Shown: positions 26,935 through 35,998, counted from the first letter of the stretch. The stretch is 64,000 nucleotides of DNA from Azoarcus sp. CIB (GCF_001190925.1 NZ_CP011072.1:4340001-4404000), one strand, 5' to 3'. Translations and numbers: made by a program. The notes: generated from the sequence alone by a model not told the origin.

Positions 26935-28352
26935 CGTTCGGATAGTGCGTTGGCCTTGGCCCGCAGGACGGGCTTCAGCAGGTACGAAAGAATGGTCTTC
27001 TTGCCGGTGAGGATGTCGATTTCGGCCACCATGCCCGGAATGATCGGCAGGCTCTCGCCCAGGCTCGACTTCAGGGTTCTCACGCGCACAGTGTAGAAGG
27101 CATTGCCCTTCTCGTCGGTGACGGTATCCGCACCGATGTGCTCGACGACCGCATCGAGCCCGCCGTAGATCGCGAAGTCGTAAGCCGTGAATTTGACGAG
27201 GGCTTTCTGCCCCGGTCGCAGGAAGGCGATGTCCTTGGGCTTGACCTGCGCCTCGAGGATCAGCGCGTCGTCCAGCGGCACGATCTCGACGACCTCCTTG
27301 CCCGGCTGCACGACACCCCCGACCGTATTCACGAGCAGGCGCTTGACCGTGCCGCGCACCGGCGAACGCACCTCCGCGTGCTTGACGCGGTCGGCGAGCG
27401 CGCGCCCGCCTTCGGTGAGACCGGCAAGTTTGGCCATCGTGTCGGAGAGTTCGTTGCGCTGCACGTTGCGCACGTTCAGCTCCACCTCCTGGATCTTGCG
27501 CGTGGCCTCGGAGATCGCGGAATGGATGCGCTGGATCTGCGCCGCGGCCTGGTCGCGCTCGCCCCGCAGGCGTGCGACGTCGCGCTGCAGGCGCAGGATC
27601 TCGACCTCGGACACCGCCCCGGAGGTCATCAACGGCCGGGTGACGTTCAACTCCTGCTGCACCAGCTCGAGGCCGCTGCTGCTCTGCGCGTGGCGTGCGC
27701 GCACCTCGTTGAGCTCCTGCTGTCGCTGCTCGAGCTGCTGCCGCGCGATCGACAGCTGGGCGTCGAGTTCGGCGACGGTCGAGTTGTACAGGCGCCGTTC
27801 ATGGTCGGCGATCTCGGGCGCCTCGCGCAGCACGTCGCTTGGCATGTTCAGCGCCGTGCCGGCAGTGACGGCCTCCAGCCGGGCAGCCTTGGCGCGCAGG
27901 GCGAAATACTGCGAGCGGTTTTCCGCAAGCGACGCCACGAAGCGCGTCGGGTCGATGCGCAGGAGCAGCGCCCCCGCCTCCACGATCTGACCTTCGCGCA
28001 CCGGCATCTCCTCGACGACACCGCCATCCACGGTCTGGATGATCTGTACCTGCGAGGACGGAATCACTTTCGCATCGCCGCGCGTGACCTCGTCGACCGA
28101 CGCGAAGGCCGACCACACCAGCAGCAGCACCAGAACGACGGCAACGACGCGCAGCAGCATGCGCGCACGCAGCGGCTCCTCCTGGATGAGCGCCCAGTCG
28201 GCATCCGCGGCCCAGTCGAGGCGTCCGCTTGCGGACGCCTCGGGCACGAAGCGCGCGAAGAGACGGTCGAGCCAAGGCCGCAGCGGCCTGCCGACCCGCT
28301 CCGATACGTCGCCGATGCGCCGGAAGGACTCCTGACCGATCTCACTCATCAC
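26931..28352 (-). CDS. lapC: HlyD-family type I secretion membrane fusion protein
   Basis: A 473-residue periplasmic adaptor. One N-terminal membrane helix (about 65-88: LLRVVAVVLVLLLVWSAFAS) is followed by a biotinyl-lipoyl-like half motif and a long coiled-coil hairpin (about 190-340, Gln/Glu/Arg rich). The C-terminal HlyD beta domain includes VRSPVRGTVKRLLVNTVGG. It would bridge the LapB ABC exporter and LapE. Its start overlaps the lapB stop by 4 bp, and its stop overlaps the luxR start by 4 bp. Confidence 0.94.
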   Translation of the reverse strand: MMSEIGQESFRRIGDVSERVGRPLRPWLDRLFARFVPEASASGRLDWAADADWALIQEEPLRARMLLRVVAVVLVLLLVWSAFASVDEVTRGDAKVIPSSQVQIIQTVDGGVVEEMPVREGQIVEAGALLLRIDPTRFVASLAENRSQYFALRAKAARLEAVTAGTALNMPSDVLREAPEIADHERRLYNSTVAELDAQLSIARQQLEQRQQELNEVRARHAQSSSGLELVQQELNVTRPLMTSGAVSEVEILRLQRDVARLRGERDQAAAQIQRIHSAISEATRKIQEVELNVRNVQRNELSDTMAKLAGLTEGGRALADRVKHAEVRSPVRGTVKRLLVNTVGGVVQPGKEVVEIVPLDDALILEAQVKPKDIAFLRPGQKALVKFTAYDFAIYGGLDAVVEHIGADTVTDEKGNAFYTVRVRTLKSSLGESLPIIPGMVAEIDILTGKKTILSYLLKPVLRAKANALSER

Positions 28353-30547
28353 TTGGCCCTCCCGACCCGCCCCTGACGCAAGGCATCGACGACCTGGTCC
28401 TTGGGCCCGTCGGCAACGATCCGCCCGCCATCAACCACGATGATGCGGTCGACCAGCTCCAGCAACGAGGTCCGGTGGGTGACGACGAGCATCGTCCGGC
28501 CCTGCGCGAAGCCGCGCAGGCGGCGCTTGAGTTCCTCCTCGCTGGTGAAGTCCATCGATGCGGTGGGCTCGTCGAGCAGCAGCATCGGCGGCTGGTGGAT
28601 CACCGCCCGCGCGATCGCCACGCACTGGCGCTGCCCGCCCGACAGCGACGCGCCGCGCTCGCCGACCTGCATGTCGAATCCCTGCGGGTGGGTGTTGGCG
28701 AACTCCGTCACGCCCGCGATCTCCGCCGCGTGCAGCACTTCGGCATCGTCCGCCAGCGGGCTGGCCAGCGTGATGTTCTCGCGCAGCGTCCCATAGAACA
28801 GGATCACGTCCTGCGGCACGTAGCCGATGTGGCGGCGCAGCTCGGCCGGATCGAGCTGACGCTGGTCGATGCCATCGATCAGGATCGCTCCGGAAGTCGG
28901 GCGGTACAGGCCGAGGATGAGCTTTTCCAGCGTCGTCTTGCCCGAGCCGACACGGCCGATGATACCCACGTGCTCGCCGGCGCGGATGCGCAGCGAAATG
29001 TCGGACAGGGCCGCGGTTTCCTGCCCGGGGTACTGGAAGCCGACATTGCGGAACTCGATCTCGCCGCGGAAGCTCTGGCGACTGATGAAGCTGGTGTCGT
29101 CCGGACGCTCCACCTCCTGGTTCATCAGCTTGTCGAGGGAGGTCAGCGCGGTCGCAGCGTTATGGTACTGGACAAGCAGGCCGGCAACCTGGCCGATCGG
29201 CGCCATGGCGCGCGACGACAGCATGTAGCACGCGATCAGGCCACCCATGCTGAGCTCGTTGTCGCGGATGAGGTAGACGCCGAGGATGATGATCGCAACG
29301 CTGACCGCCTGCTGCACCCACGCGGCACCGTTCATCGCGGTCGACGACAGCAGGCGCAGCTGCGTACCGACACGCGCCAGCAGGGCCGCGCTCTTCTCCC
29401 ACTTGCGCTGGATCGGCCCTTCGGCACACACCGCCTTCACCGTCTCCATTGCGACCAGCCCTTCGACCAGCGTCGCGTTGCGCTGCGCGCCCGCGCGGTA
29501 GGTCGTCTCGGCGAGTTCGTGCATGCGTCCCTGCACCGTCATCGCATACACGAGCAGCACGACGACGCCGACGAGGAAGGGCAATACCAGCGGCCAGCCG
29601 ATCCAGCCGATCACAATCAGGAACACCAGCGCGAACGGCACGTCGATGAAGGCCACCACGGTCGCCGAGCTGATGAAGTCGCGCACCGACTCGAAGGCGC
29701 GCAGGTTCGCGGCGAAGGAGCCGGCCGACTCGGGACGCTGTTCCATGCGCAGGCCGAGCACGCGCTCCATGATCGCCGCCGACAGCTTCACGTCGGCACG
29801 GCTGCTCGCGAGATCGACGAAGTAGCCGCGCATCGTGCGCAGGATGAGATCGCCGGCGAGCACGATCAACACGCCGATGCCGAGCACCCACAGCGTTTCG
29901 ATCGCGTGGTTGGGCACCACCCTGTCGTACACGTTCATGACGAACAGCGGCATCGCGATCGCGAACAGATTGATCATGAAGGCCGCGAGCAGCACGTCGC
30001 GATACAGGGCACTGTTTTCCGCAATCACGCCCCAGAACCAGTGCTGACGCTTGACCGGCCGGACTTCCGGCGTGCGCGCATCGAAGCGGAACATCGGACG
30101 GGCATAGATCGCATGGCCGTCGTGCCGCGCCGCGAGTTCCGCGCGCGTCATCTCGACCGCGGCCTCGCCCAACTCGGGGAACACGACCTGGGCGCGCTCG
30201 CCGTCCTCGCTCCACCCGAGCAGCACGCAGGCCTTCTCGCCCTTTAGCAGGAGCACGGCGGGCAGCAAGGAAGGGTTCAGTCTTTCCGGCGCGCAGCGCA
30301 CGAGTTTGCTGCTCAGCCCGGCACGCCTCGCCGCGCGCGCGAACAGCGCAGGATTAAGCCGCCCGTCTTCCAGCGGCAGTCCCGCAAGCGCCGCATCCCG
30401 CGTCGTCGCCGCACCGTGCGCCCTGGCTATCAGCAGGAGACAGTCGAGGAGCGCATCGGCATCCGCGTGCATCTCATTCGGATTGTTTTCGGGGCGCGCA
30501 AACACGCCATTCAGTTCGAACACTTCTGACACGCAATTTCCCGCCAT
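28349..30547 (-). CDS. lapB: Type I secretion ABC transporter with C39-like domain
   Basis: A 732-residue exporter with three parts. An N-terminal C39-like domain (about 20-150) lacks a catalytic peptidase cysteine motif, so it should dock rather than cleave substrate. Six membrane helices follow (about 170-460), then an ABC ATPase with Walker A GRVGSGKTT (lysine near 537), signature LSGGQRQ and Walker B MLLLDEPTASMD. It matches LapB-type exporters of large RTX adhesins. The start is uncertain: ATG 30547 is chosen, ATG 30472 and a GTG slightly downstream are alternatives, and none has a clear ribosome binding site. It is first gene of a four-gene operon. Confidence 0.93.
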   Translation of the reverse strand: MAGNCVSEVFELNGVFARPENNPNEMHADADALLDCLLLIARAHGAATTRDAALAGLPLEDGRLNPALFARAARRAGLSSKLVRCAPERLNPSLLPAVLLLKGEKACVLLGWSEDGERAQVVFPELGEAAVEMTRAELAARHDGHAIYARPMFRFDARTPEVRPVKRQHWFWGVIAENSALYRDVLLAAFMINLFAIAMPLFVMNVYDRVVPNHAIETLWVLGIGVLIVLAGDLILRTMRGYFVDLASSRADVKLSAAIMERVLGLRMEQRPESAGSFAANLRAFESVRDFISSATVVAFIDVPFALVFLIVIGWIGWPLVLPFLVGVVVLLVYAMTVQGRMHELAETTYRAGAQRNATLVEGLVAMETVKAVCAEGPIQRKWEKSAALLARVGTQLRLLSSTAMNGAAWVQQAVSVAIIILGVYLIRDNELSMGGLIACYMLSSRAMAPIGQVAGLLVQYHNAATALTSLDKLMNQEVERPDDTSFISRQSFRGEIEFRNVGFQYPGQETAALSDISLRIRAGEHVGIIGRVGSGKTTLEKLILGLYRPTSGAILIDGIDQRQLDPAELRRHIGYVPQDVILFYGTLRENITLASPLADDAEVLHAAEIAGVTEFANTHPQGFDMQVGERGASLSGGQRQCVAIARAVIHQPPMLLLDEPTASMDFTSEEELKRRLRGFAQGRTMLVVTHRTSLLELVDRIIVVDGGRIVADGPKDQVVDALRQGRVGRAK

Positions 30548-30804
30548 GTGATCACGATGACCCGCGCCCGGTCGCGTCTGCAATTCTCGCAGCAAACGTA
30601 ACAATATGCGTCATCCGGGTGAATTGTCCCATCTGCCCGGAAACCGGTACGTGACAGGCTGCTCAAACTTCACACCGAGCGGCGATGCCCGGGCACGGGC
30701 TCCCGTACCGCGACTCACCCTTGCGACGATGGCGACTCCGTCCCAGAATCGAGCGTAGACACCCGTCCCCACTCCCTCACCATGCATTTTGCAAGGACTC
30801 TGCC

Positions 30805-31170
30805 ATGCAGCAAGCGCAACGCAGGCATTTCTCGCGCATCCGCTTCAACGCAGGCGCCCGCTTGCTGGTCGGCGACCGCGAAGCCCCGTGCGACGTCCGC
30901 GACCTGTCGCTCAAGGGCGCCCTGATCCGGTCGGCGCCCGAACTGCTACCGGCCCCGGGCGAGCGCTGCCTGCTCGAAATCACACTCGACGACGAAGGCG
31001 CAGCGATCCGCATGGAGGGGGACGTCGTACATACCGAAAATGGCTGTATCGGGCTCGCTTGCCGCGAGATCGATCTCGACAGCATCACCCATCTGCGCCG
31101 GCTGCTGGAACTCAATCTCGGCGCCCCAGAATTGCTGCAGCGCGAACTCGGAGCGCTGCAGGAGCACTGA
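30805..31170 (+). CDS. PilZ-domain c-di-GMP binding protein
   Basis: A 121-residue single-domain PilZ protein. The RRxxR c-di-GMP motif is in QRRHFSRIRF (residues 6-15), and the DxSxxG motif is DLSLKG. The remaining barrel and C-terminal helix are intact, so binding is expected. The start at 30805 follows GCAAGGACTC. It lies between the lap operon and the zinc operon and could be an effector for surface attachment or pili; the target is unknown. Its stop lies just before the 57-bp palindrome. Confidence 0.9.
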   Translation: MQQAQRRHFSRIRFNAGARLLVGDREAPCDVRDLSLKGALIRSAPELLPAPGERCLLEITLDDEGAAIRMEGDVVHTENGCIGLACREIDLDSITHLRRLLELNLGAPELLQRELGALQEH

Positions 31171-31177
31171 GCCGTCC

Positions 31178-31234
31178 GGCGGTGAACATGGCAGCTAATG
31201 CTACAATGTTGCATTAGCTGCCATGTTCACCGCC
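31178..31234. promoter_or_regulatory. 57-bp near-perfect palindrome with embedded Zur-box candidate
   Basis: Arms 31178-31201 and 31211-31234 are perfectly complementary (24 bp each). The 9-nt centre is itself symmetric except for one pair and the middle base. The core 31196-31216 matches the AT-rich proteobacterial Zur consensus at about 12 of 20 positions (AATG-n-TA-n-A, centre, mirrored). It ends 5 bp before the zur start codon, so it may be the autoregulatory operator for zur-znuCBA. The arms beyond the core are longer than a Zur site needs. Confidence 0.7.
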
Positions 31235-31239
31235 CCGCG

Positions 31240-31683
31240 ATGCCCACTCCGGATATATCTCCTGCCGCCCACCTGATAGCCGCCTGCGGCGGCCGCGTCA
31301 CGCGCACGCGCATCGCGGTGCTCGAGATCCTGCAGGACAGCCCGCGCTCGCTGAACCACGACGATGTCGCGGCACGACTTGCGGCGGACGGCATGCCGCA
31401 CGACCGCGTGACGCTGTACCGCACGCTCGACTGGCTCGTCGAGCAGGGACTCGCGCATCGCATCATCGGCCCCGACCGCGCGCGGCGCTTCAAGGCGGGC
31501 GGTGAGCCCCGCAGCCAACACGCGCACTTCCACTGCGACCGCTGCGGCCACGTGCTGTGCCTCGAATCGATCCGGCCCGACGAACAATTCACGCTGCCGG
31601 CCGGATACCAGCCGGAGCGGGCCGAACTGGTGTTCCACGGCACCTGCGCGGATTGCGGTCGCCAGCGTGGGGCAAAGGTCTGA
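31240..31683 (+). CDS. zur: Zur-type zinc-responsive Fur-family repressor
   Basis: A 147-residue Fur-family regulator. The winged helix (about 10-85) is followed by a dimerisation domain with the metal-site segment HAHFHCDRCGHVLC and the structural zinc pair CADCG near the C-terminus. Assignment to Zur rather than Fur rests on the downstream znuCBA genes. The ATG at 31240 gives the family length; the frame also runs back to 31198 inside the palindrome, which would add 14 unlikely residues. The ribosome binding site is poor, as expected if the leader is mainly operator. Confidence 0.9.
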   Translation: MPTPDISPAAHLIAACGGRVTRTRIAVLEILQDSPRSLNHDDVAARLAADGMPHDRVTLYRTLDWLVEQGLAHRIIGPDRARRFKAGGEPRSQHAHFHCDRCGHVLCLESIRPDEQFTLPAGYQPERAELVFHGTCADCGRQRGAKV

Positions 31684-31724
31684 GCGCGCGCGACGCTCCG
31701 GCCGCAGCCCCTTCAATAACAACA

Positions 31725-31940
31725 ATGCCCCGACACAAAGAGATCATGCCCCCGACATCGAGCAGTGCACTCCCGCACACTCATCACCACCATGACCATG
31801 AAGACGGCCATGTGCACGGCGCAGTCGCCGCGGCCTCCTTCCCCGGCACCGCGCTGCTGCTCGGCGTCGGCGCACGCATCGCCCTCGCAGCCGGCGCAGC
31901 CGCCGTGCTGTGGCTCACCGTAGGCTGGGCCCTCGCATGA
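31725..31940 (+). CDS. His-rich small membrane protein in the zinc operon
   Basis: A 71-residue protein (ATG 31725, or 50-odd to 64 residues from later ATGs). It has an N-terminal metal-binding-like stretch rich in histidine and acidic residues (HTHHHHDHEDGHVHG, about 18-32) and one C-terminal membrane helix (about 42-70). It lies between zur and znuC and overlaps the znuC start by 4 bp (ATGA), so it is translated with the transporter. I know no characterised homologue. A zinc-chelating or zinc-delivery role is inferred from composition and position. Confidence 0.75.
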   Translation: MPRHKEIMPPTSSSALPHTHHHHDHEDGHVHGAVAAASFPGTALLLGVGARIALAAGAAAVLWLTVGWALA

Positions 31941-32695
31941 ACGCCCGCGACGCCATCCTCGAACTCGACAACCTGACCCTGGGCTATGACCGCCATCCGG
32001 CCGTCCACCACCTCAGGTGCCGTATCGCCCCAGGCGCATTGGTCGCGATCGTCGGGCCCAACGGCGCGGGCAAGTCGACGCTTTTCAAGGCGCTGACCGG
32101 GGAGCTGCCCCCGCTGCAAGGTCACTTCCGCGTGCACGCGGGCAAGCGCGGCATCGCCTACCTGCCGCAGCAAAGCGAACTCGATCGCAGCTTCCCGGTA
32201 TCCGTGTTCGACATGGTCTCGATGGGGCTGTGGCGCGAGATCGGCGCCTTTCGCGGACTCAGCCGCAGCCAGGCGGAGCGCGTGCGCGCGGCCCTCGCGG
32301 CGGTCGGCCTGTCGGGCTTCGAGGCGCGCCAGATCGGCACCCTCTCCGGTGGCCAGCTGCAGCGCGCGCGCTTTGCGCGGATGATGCTGCAGGACGCGAA
32401 CCTCCTCCTTCTCGACGAGCCGTTCAACGCGATCGACGCGCGCACGATCGAGGACCTCATCGCCCTGATCCTGCTGTGGCATGCCGAAGGACGGACCATC
32501 CTCGCCGTTCTCCACGATCTCACCCTGGTGCGACGCCACTTCCCCGAGTGCCTGCTGCTCGCGCGCGAATGTCTCGGCTTCGGCCCGACCGACGAGATCC
32601 TCACCCCCGAACGCCTCGCCACCGCGCGCCGCCTTGCCGGCGAGTTCGACGCCACCGCTCCGGTGTGCCACCGCCCCGAAGCGGAGGCCGCATGA
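31937..32695 (+). CDS. znuC: Zinc ABC transporter ATPase
   Basis: A 252-residue ABC ATPase of the metal-uptake (ZnuC/MntB) family. Walker A is GPNGAGKSTL, the signature LSGGQLQRARFARM, and Walker B LLLLDEPFNAID. Further family marks are YLPQQSELDRSFPVSV (Q loop) and the switch histidine in AVLHDLTLV. It is overlapped at the start by the His-rich gene and at the end by znuB (4 bp). Zinc rather than manganese specificity is inferred from the Zur regulator and the His-rich binding protein. Confidence 0.94.
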   Translation: MNARDAILELDNLTLGYDRHPAVHHLRCRIAPGALVAIVGPNGAGKSTLFKALTGELPPLQGHFRVHAGKRGIAYLPQQSELDRSFPVSVFDMVSMGLWREIGAFRGLSRSQAERVRAALAAVGLSGFEARQIGTLSGGQLQRARFARMMLQDANLLLLDEPFNAIDARTIEDLIALILLWHAEGRTILAVLHDLTLVRRHFPECLLLARECLGFGPTDEILTPERLATARRLAGEFDATAPVCHRPEAEAA

Positions 32696-33561
32696 TCGCG
32701 GAAACCCTGTTCGGCCCCTTCGCCGAATTCGAGTTCATGCGCCGTGCGCTCGCGGGATGTCTCGCGCTTGCGCTGGGGGCGACGCCGGTCGGCGTGTTCC
32801 TGCTGCTGCGGCGCATGAGCCTGATGGGCGACGCGATGGCGCACGCGATCCTGCCCGGCGCCGCGCTCGGCTATCTCGCCTTCGGCCTGTCGCTCGGGGC
32901 GATGACGGTCGGCGGCATCATCGCCGGCATCGTCGTCGCGCTCGCGGCCGGCCTCGTCGCGCGGTCGTCCATCCTCAAGGAGGATGCCAGCCTCGCTGCC
33001 TTCTACCTGCTGTCGATCGCCACCGGCGTGATGATCGTGTCGCTGCGCGGACGCAACCTCGACCTGCTGCACGTGCTGTTCGGCTCCGTGCTCGCGCTCG
33101 ACGACCCCTCGCTACTGCTGATCAGCGCGATCACGACTGCGACGCTCGTCGCACTCGCGCTGCTGTACCGGCCGCTGGTGCTCGAATGCTTCGATGCCGC
33201 CTTCCTGCGCGGCGTCAGCGCCGCCAGCCCGATCGCGCACTACGGCTTTCTGGTGCTCGTGGTGCTCAACCTCGTCGCCGGCTTCCATGCCCTCGGCACG
33301 CTGATGGCGGTCGGCATCATGATCCTGCCTTCGGCCGCGGCACGCCTGTGGGTCAAGCGCCTGCCGGCGATGCTCGGCCTCGCAGTCATCATCGCCTTCG
33401 CCAGCGGCATCGGCGGGCTGCTCGCCTCCTTCCACGCGGACGTTCCGGCCGGGCCGGCGATCATCCTCGCCGCCGGCATCGTCTACCTGCTGTCGCTCAT
33501 CCTCGCCCCGGGCGGCATGCTGGGCGCCCGGCTCAACCGCCGCCCCCACCTCGAATCCTGA
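32692..33561 (+). CDS. znuB: Zinc ABC transporter permease
   Basis: A 289-residue membrane protein of the ABC-3 family with eight or nine predicted helices. The family motif RRMSLMGDAMAHAILPGAALGY lies near residues 40-61, and HALGTLMAVGIMILPSAAARLW (about 200-222) is the other conserved block. It overlaps znuC by 4 bp, and znuA follows 16 bp later. Confidence 0.95.
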   Translation: MIAETLFGPFAEFEFMRRALAGCLALALGATPVGVFLLLRRMSLMGDAMAHAILPGAALGYLAFGLSLGAMTVGGIIAGIVVALAAGLVARSSILKEDASLAAFYLLSIATGVMIVSLRGRNLDLLHVLFGSVLALDDPSLLLISAITTATLVALALLYRPLVLECFDAAFLRGVSAASPIAHYGFLVLVVLNLVAGFHALGTLMAVGIMILPSAAARLWVKRLPAMLGLAVIIAFASGIGGLLASFHADVPAGPAIILAAGIVYLLSLILAPGGMLGARLNRRPHLES

Positions 33562-33577
33562 ACTGCTGCACGAACGC

Positions 33578-34525
33578 ATGCGCCACATCCTGCACCGCCT
33601 GCTCGCCCCCCTCATTGCGCCATTCCTCGTGCTGCTCGGGCTCGCCGCCCATCCCGTACAGGCAGCCCCCCTCGAAGTGGTCACGAGCTTCAGCATCCTC
33701 GGCGACTTCATCCGCCAGGTCGGCGGAGACCGGGTCAAGGTCACGATGCTCGTCGCGGCCGACCAGGACGCACACAACTTCCAGCCCCGCCCCTCCGACG
33801 CCCGCCGCATCGGCGCCGCGCAGCTGGTGGTCGCCAGCGGTCTCGGATTCGACCCCTGGCTCGAGCGGCTGGCGCAGACAGCGGGGTACAAGGGTCGCGT
33901 CCTCGTCGCCAGCCACGGCGTCGAACCGATCGCGGCCGCCGACGAGCACGACGACGCACACGGTCACGGCAAGGGATCCCATCAGGACGCCGTCGATCCG
34001 CACGCGTGGCAGGACGTCGCGCGTGCGCAGCGCTACGTCGCGAACATCGCCGACGCGCTCGCGCAGGCCGACCCGGCGAACGCGAAGGCCTATCGGGACA
34101 ATGCCGCCAGTTATGCAGCCGAGCTGAAGGCGCTGGACACAGAAATCCGCAACGCCCTGGCCGCAGTCCCGGCCGAGCGGCGCAAGGTCGTCAGCGCCCA
34201 CGACGCCTTCGGCTACTTCGCCCACGCCTACGGCGTGCGCTTCCTCGCCCCTGCCGGCATCAGCAACCAGTCGGAACCCTCGGCGGCCGGCGTCGCGAAG
34301 CTCATACGCCAGTTGCGGCACGAGAAAGTGCCCGCGGTATTCGTCGAGAGCGTCAGTGACCCGCGCCTGATCGAGCGCATCCGCAAGGAGAGCGGCGCGC
34401 GCCTCGGCGGCACGCTGTATTCGGATGCGCTATCGGCGGCCGACGGCCCGGCACCGACCTACGTGGCGATGATGCGTCACAACCTGCGCACGCTGCTGGA
34501 CGGAATGACCCCGACCAGCCGCTAG
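33578..34525 (+). CDS. znuA: Zinc-binding periplasmic protein
   Basis: A 315-residue cluster A-I metal-binding protein with a signal peptide (about 1-29, AHPVQA). The first metal histidine is in DAHNFQPRPSD, the second in VDPHAWQD, the third in VSAHDAFGYF, and the last acidic ligand lies near GTLYSDAL. A charged loop DEHDDAHGHGKGSHQD (about 127-142) is the His-rich loop typical of zinc rather than manganese binders. It is the last gene of the zinc operon and converges on a LysE gene with 20 bp between stops. Confidence 0.94.
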   Translation: MRHILHRLLAPLIAPFLVLLGLAAHPVQAAPLEVVTSFSILGDFIRQVGGDRVKVTMLVAADQDAHNFQPRPSDARRIGAAQLVVASGLGFDPWLERLAQTAGYKGRVLVASHGVEPIAAADEHDDAHGHGKGSHQDAVDPHAWQDVARAQRYVANIADALAQADPANAKAYRDNAASYAAELKALDTEIRNALAAVPAERRKVVSAHDAFGYFAHAYGVRFLAPAGISNQSEPSAAGVAKLIRQLRHEKVPAVFVESVSDPRLIERIRKESGARLGGTLYSDALSAADGPAPTYVAMMRHNLRTLLDGMTPTSR

Positions 34526-34545
34526 GACTGCCGCATACGGCCGCT

Positions 34546-35160
34546 TCAGCGCGACGACGCGGCGAGCAGCGAACCCGCCGCGACGAACATCCCGCCAAAC
34601 ACGCGGTTCTGCGCCTTCATCATGCGCGGACTGCGCAGCCAGCGGCGGCAGCGGCCTGCGAGCAGCGCGTAGCAGGACATCACGACCATGTCGGTGCCGA
34701 CCATCGTCGCCGCGATGATGAAGAACTGCGGCCACTGCGGCAGCTGCGGGTCGATGAACTGTGGCACCAGCGCGACCATGAAGACGATGGCTTTGGGATT
34801 GGTGAGGTTCACAAGCACGCCCTGCAGATACACGCCACGGGCGTCGCGCGCTTCGGCGCCGTCGTCGAGCAACTCGACCGGCGCGCGCCATTTGCGCACA
34901 CCCAGCCAGATCAGGTAGGCCGCCCCGGCGATCTTCACCGCCAGGAAGGCCGTCGCCGACGCCGCCAGCACGGCGCCCAGGCCGAGCACGACGATCGCGA
35001 GCTGGATCAGCAACGCCGTCTGCAGGCCCAGGATCGCGCGCAGCGCGACCGCATAGCCGTGACGCAGCCCCGTCGCCATGCTCAGCACCGCCCCAGGCCC
35101 CGGCGACACGGCGATCACCACCGCCGCGGCAAGAAACGCCAGCCACATGTTCCAGCTCAT
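34546..35160 (-). CDS. LysE family amino acid exporter
   Basis: A 204-residue, six-helix inner-membrane protein of the LysE/RhtB family. The first helix carries VIAVSPGPGAVLSMATGLRHG, the family signature, and the NLTNPKAIVFMVALVPQF block is conserved. The substrate is unknown. The ATG at 35160 has GGAG 10 nt upstream and is preferred to the GTG at 35169. It is 31 bp downstream of the TSUP gene. Confidence 0.9.
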   Translation of the reverse strand: MSWNMWLAFLAAAVVIAVSPGPGAVLSMATGLRHGYAVALRAILGLQTALLIQLAIVVLGLGAVLAASATAFLAVKIAGAAYLIWLGVRKWRAPVELLDDGAEARDARGVYLQGVLVNLTNPKAIVFMVALVPQFIDPQLPQWPQFFIIAATMVGTDMVVMSCYALLAGRCRRWLRSPRMMKAQNRVFGGMFVAAGSLLAASSR

Positions 35161-35191
35161 CGCATCCACTCCATACGTTCCATGTCGCCGT

Positions 35192-35998
35192 TCAGAAGAA
35201 CAGCGCGTGCAACATCTTCGCCGACAGCAGCATCAGCACGCCGGCGAAGACTTTCCTCAACACCGCGACCGGAAGCCGGTGCGCAAGCCGTGCGCCCAAC
35301 GGCGCGGTCCAGGTGCTCACGACGCTGATCAGCACCAGCGCCGGAAGGTAGATGAACCCGAGGCTGTACGGCGGCATCCCGGTGCTGCCCCAGCCATTCA
35401 CCAGATAGCCGATCGTGCCGGCGAGCGCAATCGGCAGGCCGATCGCCGCCGAAGTGCCGATCGCTTGATGCACCTTCACGTTGCACCAGGTCATGAACGG
35501 CACCGACAGCGAACCGCCGCCGATCGCCACCAGCGCCGAAACCCCGCCGATGCCGGCCCCCACGGCGCTCATCCCGACCGGCCCGGGCAGCTCGCGTGAG
35601 GGCTTGGGCTTGACGTTCGCGAGCATCTGCAGCGACACGTAGGCCATGAAGCAGGCGAAGAAGATCGCCAGCGGCTGCGACTCGATCCGCGCGGCGATGA
35701 AGGTCGCAGCGAAGGTGCCGACGAGGATCCCCGGCGCGATGAAGCGCACGACGTCCCAGCGCACCGCGCCGTGCTTGTGGTGCGCGCGCAGGCTCGCGAT
35801 GGAGGTCATCACGATCGCCGCCATCGAGGTGCCGAGCGCCAGATGCACGACGTTGTCGCGCGGCATCCCCTGCGCAACGAACAGCGAAGCCAGGACCGGC
35901 ACCATGATCCCGCCGCCGCCGACGCCCAACAGGCCGGCGAAGAAGCCGACAAAGGCCCCCAGCGCGAGGTAGCTCAGCCACCACACATCGAAATCCAT
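35192..35998 (-). CDS. TauE/SafE (TSUP) family anion transporter
   Basis: A 268-residue membrane protein with about eight helices in two repeats. Each repeat begins with a glycine-rich motif: GLLGVGGGGIMVPVL in the first and ALVAIGGGSLSVPFM in the second. The family moves sulfite, sulfonates or related organic anions; the substrate here is not indicated. The start at 35998 follows AAAGGAATTG; a continuation to 36256 would run through the 6S RNA and its terminator. Confidence 0.9.
   Translation of the reverse strand: MDFDVWWLSYLALGAFVGFFAGLLGVGGGGIMVPVLASLFVAQGMPRDNVVHLALGTSMAAIVMTSIASLRAHHKHGAVRWDVVRFIAPGILVGTFAATFIAARIESQPLAIFFACFMAYVSLQMLANVKPKPSRELPGPVGMSAVGAGIGGVSALVAIGGGSLSVPFMTWCNVKVHQAIGTSAAIGLPIALAGTIGYLVNGWGSTGMPPYSLGFIYLPALVLISVVSTWTAPLGARLAHRLPVAVLRKVFAGVLMLLSAKMLHALFF

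Noticed and set aside
28229-30247. 672-residue plus-strand frame opposite lapB
   Set aside because: lapB on the minus strand has clear ABC motifs throughout; the plus frame has no domain.
30548-30804. Promoter or small RNA between lapB and the PilZ gene
   Set aside because: No strong hairpin, box or open frame stood out; the promoters of both genes must be here but I cannot place them.
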